Below, piece after piece: positions 36,771 through 45,454 of a stretch of DNA of 64,000 nt (position 1 is the first letter of the stretch; each line of letters opens with the position of its first letter). Where the stretch lies: positions 402,346 through 466,345 of the forward strand of contig SWJS01000001.1 of the NCBI GenBank assembly GCA_007556525.1, given 5' to 3'. Position numbers and translations under genes: made by a program. Origin of the DNA: Lysobacteraceae bacterium CU05-9 (GTDB lineage: Bacteria > Pseudomonadota > Gammaproteobacteria > Xanthomonadales > Xanthomonadaceae). The notes under the pieces were generated by a model. It was not told where the DNA came from, searched no databases, and saw only the letters and a list, made by a program, of their open reading frames with translations.

Positions 36771-38378
36771 TCAACGACCGCCATACGGTCCGCGATTACC
36801 GCCACCGCCACCGCCACCACGGGGACCGCCGCGACCTGGACCGCGATTGCCGCCGCCTGGTTTGCCAGCACCGCCGCGTGGACCGCCACGGCCTGGACCA
36901 CGGTTGTCACCGCGACCGGCATTGCGCTTCGGCGCGCCGTACGGAGAGTTTGGATTGCCACCGCCCGATGCGTAATCCGACGGGAATGTCGGAGCACTGT
37001 CAGGATGACCGTAAGGCAGGCGAGGGGACGCCGAACGGTTACCGCCGCCCGAAGACTTGTTGCCATACGGGTTGCCAGCATTGTCACGGCGAGGTGCGCC
37101 TGCACCCGGACCGCCACGGCGTTGACCGCCACCTGGACCCGCTGCGCCGCGAGGGCCACCTGGACCACCGCGACCCGGACCGCGACCGCCCGAAGGCTTG
37201 CCCGCTGCGCCGCCGCGTGGACCCGTTTCGACGCCATCTGGAACATACCAGCTGCGGAACGACGCTGGGCTACCTTCCGGCAACTTCGGACCTTTCTCGC
37301 GACGTTGCTTGAACGGCTTGTTCGATTGCTTCGCTGCGGCATCGCCGCTGACCGTCAAGCCGGTATTGGCACGACCGCCGCCACGAGGACCACCGCGACC
37401 ACGACCACCGCCACGCTCATCGCGGAAGTTGTCGAAACGACGCAATTCATTCGCTTCTTCAGCCGTTGCACGCGAACGGGGGCGACCTTCGTTTTCGAAC
37501 TTGATGACCGACTTCGTTGCCTTACGCTGACCGATGACGGATTGCAACGTCAACGCAGATGGTTGTGCATCTTCCAAGCCCAAGCTTTCGCGAAGAGCCT
37601 TCACTTGCTCAACCGGCAGTTCGACGCTGTGACCACGACGCAATTCGCGCGGCAGGGAAATGTTGCCGTAACGAACGCGCTTCAGGCGCGAGACTTGGCA
37701 ACCTTGCGATTCCCACAAACGACGCACTTCGCGATTGCGGCCTTCCTTGACGACGACCTGATACCAATCGTGCGAATCCGTGCCACCGATTGCTTCAACG
37801 CGCTCAAATTTCGCTGGACCATCATCGAGCGAAACGCCACGGCGCAAACGGTCAATCAAATTTTCCGGAACGTGATCTTCACCTTCAGGCGGACGGACGC
37901 GGCAAACATATTCACGCTCCACTTCATACGAGGGATGCATCATGCCATTCGCCAACTCACCGTCGGTCGTCAGCACCAGCAAACCGGTCGTGTTGATATC
38001 CAGGCGGCCGATCGAAATCCAGCGCGCACCTTTCAATGAAGGCAATGCTTCAAAAACCGTCGGACGTCCTTCCGGATCTTCGCGCGTCGTGACTTCACCT
38101 TCCGGCTTGTTATAAACCAAAACACGCGTCGGCTCATTCAATGCACTGCACACGAAATGGCGGCCGTCGATTTCAATTTTGTCACCGCTTTTGACACTTT
38201 GGCCAATCTGCGCGACTTCACCATTGACCTTGACCATGCCATCGGCGATGCGTTGTTCGAGCGAGCGGCGCGAACCCAGTCCTGCTTGTGCGAGAACTTT
38301 CTGGATGCGCTCTTCGAGCTTCGGTGCAGCTTCGGAAGTCGTCGACTTCAGGCTGAGTTTCTTGGGTGTTTCATTCAT
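36771..38378 (-). CDS. rluB: 23S rRNA pseudouridine synthase RluB-like with long RGG-rich tail
   Basis: RluB makes pseudouridine 2605 in 23S rRNA. The 535-residue protein has an S4 RNA-binding domain (residues about 21-75) and a RsuA/RluB catalytic domain with GRLDINTTGLLVL; the catalytic aspartate is residue 127. The enzyme proper ends near residue 285. The remaining ~250 residues are low-complexity, rich in Arg, Gly, Pro and Asn with many RGG and RG units. The start overlaps the scpB stop; ATG 38384 is an alternative. rluB-scpB-scpA form an operon. Confidence 0.92.
   Translation of the reverse strand: MNETPKKLSLKSTTSEAAPKLEERIQKVLAQAGLGSRRSLEQRIADGMVKVNGEVAQIGQSVKSGDKIEIDGRHFVCSALNEPTRVLVYNKPEGEVTTREDPEGRPTVFEALPSLKGARWISIGRLDINTTGLLVLTTDGELANGMMHPSYEVEREYVCRVRPPEGEDHVPENLIDRLRRGVSLDDGPAKFERVEAIGGTDSHDWYQVVVKEGRNREVRRLWESQGCQVSRLKRVRYGNISLPRELRRGHSVELPVEQVKALRESLGLEDAQPSALTLQSVIGQRKATKSVIKFENEGRPRSRATAEEANELRRFDNFRDERGGGRGRGGPRGGGRANTGLTVSGDAAAKQSNKPFKQRREKGPKLPEGSPASFRSWYVPDGVETGPRGGAAGKPSGGRGPGRGGPGGPRGAAGPGGGQRRGGPGAGAPRRDNAGNPYGNKSSGGGNRSASPRLPYGHPDSAPTFPSDYASGGGNPNSPYGAPKRNAGRGDNRGPGRGGPRGGAGKPGGGNRGPGRGGPRGGGGGGGNRGPYGGR
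36790..36905 (-). repeat. Imperfect repeats encoding the RGG tail of RluB
   Basis: Within the tail the block NRGPGRGGPRGG occurs twice in quick succession, and related RGG-coding blocks recur upstream. The DNA is a low-complexity mix of CCGCCACG-like units. This is coding repeat, not a CRISPR. Confidence 0.7.
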
Positions 38379-39279
38379 TGTCATTGTTCTCTGACGTGTC
38401 ATCTTCTGAATCCGACGAGGCGTCTGTAGGTTGTTGCGTTTCAGTATTCAAATCCGCATTGACTTCATCAGTCGACGCTTCAATTTCAGTATTCAAATCC
38501 GCATCGGCTTCATCAGCCGGTACTTCATCATTTGGTTGCGATTCTTCAGAAGCCGCAGCTTCCAAGGAGTCCGCATATTCCTGTGCATTGTCGGCAGCGA
38601 CCTTGTTCAAAGTCTCTTCGACATCCATTTTCAATTCCGGTTGCAGATCCGCGAAGTCCTTGATCTCACTCAACGGCGGAAGTTCATCGAGACGCTTCAA
38701 GCCAAAATAATCAAGGAACGTCTTGGTCGTGCCAAGCAGAGCAGGGCGACCCGGTACATCACGATGTCCAACGACACGGATCCAATCACGCTCTTCCAAC
38801 GCACGGATGATATTGCTGTTCACCGCAACGCCGCGGATCTGTTCGATCTCACCACGCGTAATCGGCTGACGGTAAGCAATCAATGCCAACGTCTCTAAGG
38901 TCACACGCGTGTACTTCGTTTGACGTTCGGTCCACAGACGCGACACCCAAGGATGCACATCCTTCTTCACCTGGAAGCGATAACCGCTCGCGACTTCAAT
39001 CAACTCAATGCCACGGTCCTGGCAATCATCCATCAAGGTATCCAGCGCACCGATGATGCGATCCTTGCCTGGTTGTTGGTCGAGCGGGAACAGGCTGTTG
39101 ATCTGCAACAACGTCAATGGTGCGTTCGCAGCCATCAACGCGGCTTCGAGAATACGCACCAAAAACTCATCACTGATATCACCCACAGGCACCACTGCAG
39201 GCGCACTGTTTTCGTTATCGATTAAACCCGCATCGCCCGGATTCTCTTCCGGTGCTACTTCGTTTTCGTCTTGAATCAT
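38371..39279 (-). CDS. scpB: Segregation and condensation protein B
   Basis: ScpB binds ScpA in the SMC-ScpAB condensin that organises the chromosome. The 302-residue protein has two winged-helix domains at about residues 35-195, with IEVASGYRFQVKKDVHPWVSRL and LETLALIAYRQPITRGEIEQIRGV. N- and C-terminal ends are acidic and probably disordered. The C-terminal tail contains a 15-residue duplication (DADLNTEIEASTDEV then NADLNTE). Its partner Smc is encoded 2.6 kb away on the other strand. Confidence 0.94.
   Translation of the reverse strand: MIQDENEVAPEENPGDAGLIDNENSAPAVVPVGDISDEFLVRILEAALMAANAPLTLLQINSLFPLDQQPGKDRIIGALDTLMDDCQDRGIELIEVASGYRFQVKKDVHPWVSRLWTERQTKYTRVTLETLALIAYRQPITRGEIEQIRGVAVNSNIIRALEERDWIRVVGHRDVPGRPALLGTTKTFLDYFGLKRLDELPPLSEIKDFADLQPELKMDVEETLNKVAADNAQEYADSLEAAASEESQPNDEVPADEADADLNTEIEASTDEVNADLNTETQQPTDASSDSEDDTSENNDNE
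38441..38521 (-). repeat. 45-base tandem duplication inside scpB
   Basis: TCAGTATTCAAATCCGCAT occurs at 38441 and again at 38486, and the similarity continues through CTTCATCAG. The 45-base period keeps the frame and adds 15 acidic residues to the ScpB tail. Confidence 0.8.
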
Positions 39280-39296
39280 GGATTGATCAAAAAATT

Positions 39297-40346
39297 TTAA
39301 TGTTGGGTCGATTCAACCGACGACTCATCGTCATCGTCAAACTCGCTACTTAATTCAATCGTGTCACTGTCGACTTGCATGATCGACTTGACGTAAATCG
39401 GTGCCATTGGCGCTTCCTGCACGATGTCAATCAGTTGTTCCTTCGCCAGCGTCAACAAGCCAAGCAACGTCACGACGACACCGAGCTTGCCTTCCTGCGC
39501 ATCGAATAAAGTCACGAAGCTGTGGAACGCGCCATCTTGCAAACGGTCCAGCAATTCCGACATGCGTTGACGCACACTCAGCGTATCGCGCTTGATTGCA
39601 TGTTCGGTGAACAGTTCCGCACGCTTCAAAACATCCTGCAACGCCAGCAGCATTTCCTTCAGGTCAACGGCAGGTGGTTCCTGCACCGTCGAACGCTTCG
39701 GCATCGCCACTTGCACCACCGCGGTATCACGATCCTGTCGTGGCAACTTGTCGAGATCTTCGGACGCTGTCTTGTACCGCTCATATTCCTGCAAGCGACG
39801 AACCAGTTCCGCACGCGGATCTTCTTCTTCGCCATCTTCCGTCACGACACGTGGCAACAACATGCGCGATTTAATTTCCGCAAGCATTGCAGCCATCAAC
39901 AGGTAATCCGCAGCCAACTCAAACCGCATGTCCTGCATCGTTTGAATGTAGGCAATGTACTGCTGCGTAATTTCAAACACCGGAATATCGAGAATGTCGA
40001 GATTCTGACGGCGGATCAAATACAGCAGCAAATCCAGCGGACCTTCAAACGCATCGAGAATGACTTCAAGCGCATCTGGTGGAATGTACAGATCCTGCGG
40101 AATTTGCAAAACCGGCTGACCATGCACAACCGCCAGCGGCATTTCCTGCTGCTGTGGTGTCACTTTGGCAAAAACCGATTTGGTCGCTTCAGCTTCCGGT
40201 GCCGATGCGTCGTCGTTCGAAACTTGGTCGTTCAAAAGGCAGGCACTCAAGTAGCCCGCTTCGCACCAATCACGCGGACACACCGCACGCTGGGGAAGCA
40301 AAAATTCATATCCTTCGATTAGCGAACCGCCAGAGAACCATGGCAT
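39297..40346 (-). CDS. scpA: Segregation and condensation protein A
   Basis: ScpA is the kleisin that bridges Smc heads. The recognisable protein starts near residue 85, where DAFEGPLDLLLYLIRRQNLDILDIP begins (only the core FEGPLDLLLYLIRRQ is quoted as the signature). It ends with a winged-helix Smc-binding region near residues 250-310. As annotated it is 349 residues. The first ~70 residues, including two CxxxxxC-like cysteines, are unusual, and TTG codons near residues 33 and 38 are alternative starts. It lies 17 bases before scpB. Confidence 0.88.
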   Translation of the reverse strand: MPWFSGGSLIEGYEFLLPQRAVCPRDWCEAGYLSACLLNDQVSNDDASAPEAEATKSVFAKVTPQQQEMPLAVVHGQPVLQIPQDLYIPPDALEVILDAFEGPLDLLLYLIRRQNLDILDIPVFEITQQYIAYIQTMQDMRFELAADYLLMAAMLAEIKSRMLLPRVVTEDGEEEDPRAELVRRLQEYERYKTASEDLDKLPRQDRDTAVVQVAMPKRSTVQEPPAVDLKEMLLALQDVLKRAELFTEHAIKRDTLSVRQRMSELLDRLQDGAFHSFVTLFDAQEGKLGVVVTLLGLLTLAKEQLIDIVQEAPMAPIYVKSIMQVDSDTIELSSEFDDDDESSVESTQH

Positions 40347-40403
40347 TCACTTCAATAGCGTCCAATGCTACTGTAAAACGGCATTCAACTCAAGGAATTT
40401 TCC

Positions 40404-40706
40404 ATGTGGTACATCCTCGAAGGCCAGTATGCCAAAGACATCGCCGCCCAGCGTGATGCCGCGCGTCCGGCGCATTTGTCCCGACTGCAGGAACTTCAGA
40501 ATGAGGGGAGGTTGCTTTTGGCAGGGCCGATTCCAGCGATTGATTCGGAAGATCCGGGTCCGGCGGGTTTCCTCGGTTCGCTGATCGTTGCATCTTTCGA
40601 GAGCCAAACCGCGGCGGAGCAATGGATTGCCGAAGATCCGTATCAAACGGGTGGGGTGTATACCAGTTTCAGTGTGCGTCCGTTCAAAAAGGTTCTACCC
40701 ACCTAA
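40404..40706 (+). CDS. yciI: YciI-family protein
   Basis: The 100-residue protein (MWYILEGQYAKD) is of the YciI family, a ferredoxin-like dimeric alpha+beta barrel fold. It has the typical R-x-x-HLxRLxxLxxEGRLLLAGP pattern near residue 21 and a mid-chain aspartate in EDPYQTGGVY. The in vivo function of the family is not settled. An AAGGAA ribosome-binding site precedes the ATG. It diverges from scpA. Confidence 0.9.
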   Translation: MWYILEGQYAKDIAAQRDAARPAHLSRLQELQNEGRLLLAGPIPAIDSEDPGPAGFLGSLIVASFESQTAAEQWIAEDPYQTGGVYTSFSVRPFKKVLPT

Positions 40707-40708
40707 CC

Positions 40709-40722
40709 TGAAAACGGTTACA
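40709..40722 (+). promoter_or_regulatory. LacI-family operator-like palindrome
   Basis: TGAAAACGGTTACA is a dyad of the form TGnAAnCGnTTnCA with a central CG, the pattern bound by LacI/GalR regulators. It lies 3 bases after the yciI stop and about 40 bases before the LacI-family gene, suggesting autoregulation. Confidence 0.6.
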
Positions 40723-40763
40723 GTCACAGTATTGAATATCTGTGCAGTTTTTGGGGGCGTTGT

Positions 40764-41795
40764 ATGGCTGTGCCACCTGTGACAATTCGGGACGTTGCCA
40801 AAGAGGCGGGCGTCTCTGTCGCAACCGTTTCGCGCGCGCTCAACAATCGGTCCAACGTTGCGCCTGAAGTCCGGACACACGTGGTCGCCATTGCGCGGGA
40901 ACTGAATTACGTACCTCATGCCGGTGCGAGCAGTCTCAGCTCGCGTCGTACCAACATGATTGGCGTCGTCCTCCCGGCGCTGCACGGTGAGTTCATTTCG
41001 GAATTCATCCGTGGGGTGGATACCGTGACGCGCGAGCGTGGTTTTCATTTATTGATTTCGAGCTATCACGAGAGTTTTGAAGATCAGTCCGCAGTGGTGC
41101 GGAACATTCTAAGTCGCGTGGACGGTGTGATTCTCATGTCGCCGTTTGATGAGCCTGCGGTGGCTTACCGCGAACTTGCGGACCTGAGCAAGCCCGTTGT
41201 GTTGATTAATGCTCAAGTTCCGGTTGTCGGAATGGTGCAGATCAGCGTTGATAATTTTGGTGGGTCCGTCGCGATGATGGAGCATCTCCAGTCAGAGGGT
41301 TATCGCAATATCGCGTTTGCGGCTGGTCCTGCGAATAATTCGGAAGCGAACGAACGGCTGCGTGGGTACCGCGAATTCATGGCGATGCATTTCCCTCACG
41401 CGCAGTTACAGGTTTTTGACGGTGACTTCAGCGAAGCATCGGGATTTCGAGTCGGCAATGAAATTCTCTCCTTAAACGAAAAGCTGCCGCAAGACCAGCG
41501 AATTGATGCCGTTTTTTGCGTATGCGACATGATGGCGCTCGGGGTCAACCGCGCCTTGGCCTCAGAGGGTGCGCATGGAATTGGAATATCGGGTTTCGAC
41601 GACATTCCGATGGCGGAGCATATGTTCGGCGGGCTGACTTCCATGGCGACGGATATTTTTGGCGTGGGTAAAAGGGCTTGCGAAGTCATTTGCCATATCA
41701 TCCGCGAGGGAGAGCGGCTGGTACCCGATGTCACGATTAGTCCCCGGCTGATCCCACGTCAATCGACCTCGAAAGCATCCAAGGCGGCGCCTTAA
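40764..41795 (+). CDS. LacI-family transcriptional regulator
   Basis: The 343-residue protein has the LacI helix-turn-helix at residues 6-27 (VTIRDVAKEAGVSVATVSRA) with hinge region LNYVPHAGASSLSSRRT, and a sugar-binding-like effector domain (MIGVVLPAL through FDDIPMAEHMFGGLTSMATD). GISGFDDIPMA is a canonical feature. No sugar catabolic or transport genes are adjacent, so the regulon is elsewhere. A matching operator lies upstream of its own start. Confidence 0.92.
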   Translation: MAVPPVTIRDVAKEAGVSVATVSRALNNRSNVAPEVRTHVVAIARELNYVPHAGASSLSSRRTNMIGVVLPALHGEFISEFIRGVDTVTRERGFHLLISSYHESFEDQSAVVRNILSRVDGVILMSPFDEPAVAYRELADLSKPVVLINAQVPVVGMVQISVDNFGGSVAMMEHLQSEGYRNIAFAAGPANNSEANERLRGYREFMAMHFPHAQLQVFDGDFSEASGFRVGNEILSLNEKLPQDQRIDAVFCVCDMMALGVNRALASEGAHGIGISGFDDIPMAEHMFGGLTSMATDIFGVGKRACEVICHIIREGERLVPDVTISPRLIPRQSTSKASKAAP

Positions 41796-41801
41796 TTCGT
41801 T

Positions 41802-41807
41802 TATAAT
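41802..41807 (+). promoter_or_regulatory. -10 box upstream of smc
   Basis: A perfect TATAAT is present at 41802-41807, but no good -35 box lies 16-18 bases upstream. If used, the transcript would start near 41814 and pass through the hairpin at 41825-41841 before smc. Confidence 0.4.
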
Positions 41808-41824
41808 CGAGGGTTATCCCAAAG

Positions 41825-41845
41825 TGGCGCGTAGGGCGCCATTTT
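41825..41845 (+). terminator. Terminator or leader hairpin between the LacI gene and smc
   Basis: TGGCGC (41825-41830), loop GTAGG, and GCGCCA form a perfect 6-bp GC-rich stem followed by TTTTGTTGTT. It most likely ends the LacI-gene transcript. If the TATAAT at 41802 is a promoter, it would instead be a leader hairpin for smc. Confidence 0.6.
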
Positions 41846-41910
41846 GTTGTTCAAAATCAATGCGTTACCGTCAGGCGGTGCGCGGAATTTTCGGTCAAGG
41901 TTGTCACTGA

Positions 41911-44900
41911 ATGCGTCTTTCCACGATTAAGCTGTCGGGCTTCAAGTCCTTTGTTGACCCAACAACGTTGAATTTGCCGAACAATATGACCGGCGTCGTG
42001 GGACCCAACGGGTGCGGTAAATCCAACATCATCGATGCTGTGCGCTGGGTCATGGGCGAAAGTTCAGCCAGCCGACTGCGTGGTGACTCGCTGACGGACG
42101 TCATTTTCGCAGGGTCATCGGCACGTAAGCCGGTGAATCAGGCGATGGTGGAGCTGATTTTTGATAACTCCGATCACACGATCACGGGTCAATACGGCGC
42201 CTTCGACGAAATCTCGGTCAAGCGTACCGTTAGCCTCGATGGTCAAAGCACGTACTACTTGAACGGCAGCAAGTGCCGTCGCCGTGATATTACCGATTTG
42301 TTCCTGGGAACGGGTCTGGGTCCGCGCAGTTATTCGATCATCGAACAGGGCATGATTTCGAACATCATCGAAGCGCGTCCGGAAGAGTTGCGTGTTTACC
42401 TCGAAGAAGCCGCGGGCATTTCGAAGTACAAGGAACGCCGCAAGGAAACTGAAACGCGCATCCGTCACACCAAAGAGAATTTGGATCGCCTCAACGACCT
42501 GCGCGATGAAGTCACCAAGCAGTTGGAGCACTTGAAGCGTCAGGCGCGTCAAGCGGAGCAGTACACGGCGTTACAAGCCGATCGCAAGATCAAGGATGCG
42601 CAACACAAGGCGCTGGAACATCGCGGTCTGGATGCAAAGCTCGCGTCGCATCGCGAGAAACTCGCAGCGTCCGAAACCAAACTCGAGCAAATCATTGCGG
42701 AAATGCGTGAAGCCGAGCGCGAAATTGAAACGCATCGCGTGAAGCGCGAAGAAGCCGCCACCGCATTGAATGCGAAGCAGGCCGCGAGCTACGAAGTGGG
42801 CGGTCAACTGGCACGCGTTGAACAACAGATCGAACACCAGCGTGAACTCTCGGATCGTTTGACCCGCGCACGTACGGAAGCGGAAACGCAGCTGTCCGAA
42901 ATTGTTTCGCACCTGAGTAATGATCAATCGCGTTTTGATGCGTTGACCGAAGCGATGGGTCGCGATGAGCCGCAGCTCGAAGTGTTGCGCAAGAGTGACG
43001 TTGAACAGCAAGAAGCGTTGCGCGTTGCCGAATTGGCAATGCAAGACTGGCAACAGAAGTGGGAGCAACTCAACAAGTCCTCCGCAGATGCGACGCGTAC
43101 TGCGGACGTTGAGCGCACTGCGATCGAACATTTGGAGCGCCAGATCCTCGAAGCCGAACGTCGCCACAACAGCTTGGCAGCCGAACGCGAATTGTTTGAT
43201 CTCACGCAATTGGCTGCTGCCATCGAAGAATTGACCGGCGAGCACACGAAGCTGAAAGCCTCGACGGACAGCATCAGCGCGAATGTTGATGAGCGCAAGG
43301 CATCGGTCACGCAACTGCAGGAAGCGCAGCGCGAATTGCAGAACAGCTTGAACGCAACTCGCCAAAAGAATCAGGCCGCCCGCGGTCGTCTTTCTTCGTT
43401 GGAGACCTTGCAGAACGCGGCGTTGGGCCAGGAGTCCGGCAGCGTCATGCGTTGGTTGAACGCGCAAGGCATCGGCAGTGCGAAACGCGTCGGCGAAGTG
43501 ATTCGTGTGGATGAAGGTTTTGAAACACCGGTTGAAGTTGCGTTGGGTCAGTTGATTGAAGGTGTTTTGGTGCAGTCGACGGATAATCTGTCGAAGCAAT
43601 TGTCAGCGCTGGAAGATGCGGGTGTGGCATTGGTGGAGGACGCCGCAGATGCGTCTGGTATCAATGTGCCGTCTTCGAGTTTGGCTGCGCGTGTTAAAGC
43701 ACCGGCATCGATCGTGCGCTTCCTTTCGCGTTTCCATTTCGCAACCGACATCGCTGAAGCGAATGCGTTGCTGAAATCGTTGGACGCGGGTGATCTCGTC
43801 GTGACGGCGAACGGTGAGCGTGTCGGTGATGGCTGGATCAGTATTTTGAAAGCGGGTGCCGTGCAGAAGGGTGCATTGCTTCGCGAGAAGGAAATTCAAA
43901 CGCTCCGCAAGGATATTGAGGCGCTGGTCGAGAGCGAGAAGTCGCTGGAAGCCGATATCCAGAAGGGCAAGGATACGTTGCTGACCGCCGAACAGGAGCG
44001 CGAATCATTGCAACGCGATCTCGTGGTTGCGCATCGTTCGGTGTCCGAAATGGCTTCGAAGATTCAATCGCAGCAAACGCGTCTTGAGCATGCCAATCAG
44101 CGCATCGCGAACATCGACGCGGAAATGCAGCAGTGGGTTGAATCGCAGAAGACGGCCCAGGACAAGATCCAAGGCGCCCGTCAACGCCAGGAAGAAGCAG
44201 TGAGTGCAATGGCGGAGTTGCAGGACCACCGCAACGCACTGGAAATTCAACGCAAGGATGTCACTGAGACTCGCGATAACGCCCGCATTGCTGCGCGTGA
44301 AGCGCGCGATGCCGCGCATGCGTTGTCACTCACCGTCGAGTCGAACCGTGCGCAGTTGCGTGGTTTGACGCAGGCGCTGGAGCGTATGTCCGGTCAACGT
44401 GGTCAATTGGATTCGCGCTTGAGTGAACTTGTTTCGCAGTTGGCGGAAGGGGATTCACCGGTTGCGGCACTGCATACGCAGCGTCAAACGATTTTGGATC
44501 AACGTGTTGTAGCAGAGCAGGAGCTCGCTCAGGCACGTGCCGCATTGGATGGCGTCGATCACGACTTGCGTCAGTTCGAAACGACGCGTCAGCAGCGCAA
44601 CGATCAATCGATCCAGCAGCGCGAGACGATTGGACAGGCACGTTTGCAGCAACAGGCGTTTGTGTTGAAGGCTGAGCAACTGGTTGAGGAAATCGAGAAG
44701 GGCGGCTTTACGCTCGAAGATGTCCGCAATCAGCTGACTGACGACATGGAAGTTGCGGCATGGGGTCAAGCAGTCATCGATATCAATGCGAAAATGCGTC
44801 GCCTCGAACCCGTCAACCTCGCCGCCATTCAAGAACACGCGGAAGCTGAGCAGCGCAAGATTTATCTTGATGCGCAGAACGACGATCTGACCTCAGCGCT

Positions 44901-45420
44901 CGAAACGTTGGAAGATGCGATCCGTAAGATCGATCGCGAAACGCGTGGTCGCTTCAAGGAAACGTTTGATCGCGTCAATGCCGGTGTGCAGGAACTGTAT
45001 CCACGTCTGTTCGGTGGTGGTCATGCGTATCTGGAATTGACGGGCGATGATCTGCTCGATACGGGCGTGTCGATCATGGCGCGACCACCGGGCAAGCGCG
45101 TGTCGAATATTTCGCTGCTGTCGGGTGGTGAAAAGGCAATGACCGCGGTCGCGTTGGTCTTTGCGATTTTCCGCTTGAATCCGGCACCGTTCTGTCTGCT
45201 CGACGAAGTCGACGCGCCCCTCGATGAAGCGAACGTTGGCCGTTTGGCTGCGATGGTGCAGGAGATGAGTGAGCAGGTGCAGTTTTTGTTCGTGACCCAT
45301 AACAAGGCGACGATGGAAGCGGCTGAGCAATTGGCCGGCGTTACAATGCGCGAACCGGGCGTCAGCCGTCTCGTTTCGGTCGATCTGGCAGAAGCGACGC
45401 GTCTGGCTGGTGTAGCATAA
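41911..45420 (+). CDS. smc: Chromosome segregation protein SMC
   Basis: Smc is the ATPase of the condensin whose ScpA and ScpB subunits are encoded nearby. The 1169-residue protein has the Walker A GPNGCGKSNI at residues 31-40, two very long coiled coils (about 165-500 and 660-1000), a hinge near residues 510-640, and the C-terminal signature LLSGGEKAMTAVALV followed by Walker B CLLDEVDAPLDEAN near residue 1095. Presence of SMC-ScpAB, not MukBEF, fits Xanthomonadales. Confidence 0.97.
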   Translation: MRLSTIKLSGFKSFVDPTTLNLPNNMTGVVGPNGCGKSNIIDAVRWVMGESSASRLRGDSLTDVIFAGSSARKPVNQAMVELIFDNSDHTITGQYGAFDEISVKRTVSLDGQSTYYLNGSKCRRRDITDLFLGTGLGPRSYSIIEQGMISNIIEARPEELRVYLEEAAGISKYKERRKETETRIRHTKENLDRLNDLRDEVTKQLEHLKRQARQAEQYTALQADRKIKDAQHKALEHRGLDAKLASHREKLAASETKLEQIIAEMREAEREIETHRVKREEAATALNAKQAASYEVGGQLARVEQQIEHQRELSDRLTRARTEAETQLSEIVSHLSNDQSRFDALTEAMGRDEPQLEVLRKSDVEQQEALRVAELAMQDWQQKWEQLNKSSADATRTADVERTAIEHLERQILEAERRHNSLAAERELFDLTQLAAAIEELTGEHTKLKASTDSISANVDERKASVTQLQEAQRELQNSLNATRQKNQAARGRLSSLETLQNAALGQESGSVMRWLNAQGIGSAKRVGEVIRVDEGFETPVEVALGQLIEGVLVQSTDNLSKQLSALEDAGVALVEDAADASGINVPSSSLAARVKAPASIVRFLSRFHFATDIAEANALLKSLDAGDLVVTANGERVGDGWISILKAGAVQKGALLREKEIQTLRKDIEALVESEKSLEADIQKGKDTLLTAEQERESLQRDLVVAHRSVSEMASKIQSQQTRLEHANQRIANIDAEMQQWVESQKTAQDKIQGARQRQEEAVSAMAELQDHRNALEIQRKDVTETRDNARIAAREARDAAHALSLTVESNRAQLRGLTQALERMSGQRGQLDSRLSELVSQLAEGDSPVAALHTQRQTILDQRVVAEQELAQARAALDGVDHDLRQFETTRQQRNDQSIQQRETIGQARLQQQAFVLKAEQLVEEIEKGGFTLEDVRNQLTDDMEVAAWGQAVIDINAKMRRLEPVNLAAIQEHAEAEQRKIYLDAQNDDLTSALETLEDAIRKIDRETRGRFKETFDRVNAGVQELYPRLFGGGHAYLELTGDDLLDTGVSIMARPPGKRVSNISLLSGGEKAMTAVALVFAIFRLNPAPFCLLDEVDAPLDEANVGRLAAMVQEMSEQVQFLFVTHNKATMEAAEQLAGVTMREPGVSRLVSVDLAEATRLAGVA

Positions 45421-45454
45421 GGGCAACTGCGGAATTCTTTGAGAAAGCCAAAAC

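Noticed and set aside
36790-37220. Repeats in this region considered as a CRISPR array
   Set aside because: Units are irregular in length and spacing and are explained by Gly/Arg/Pro codons of the RluB tail.
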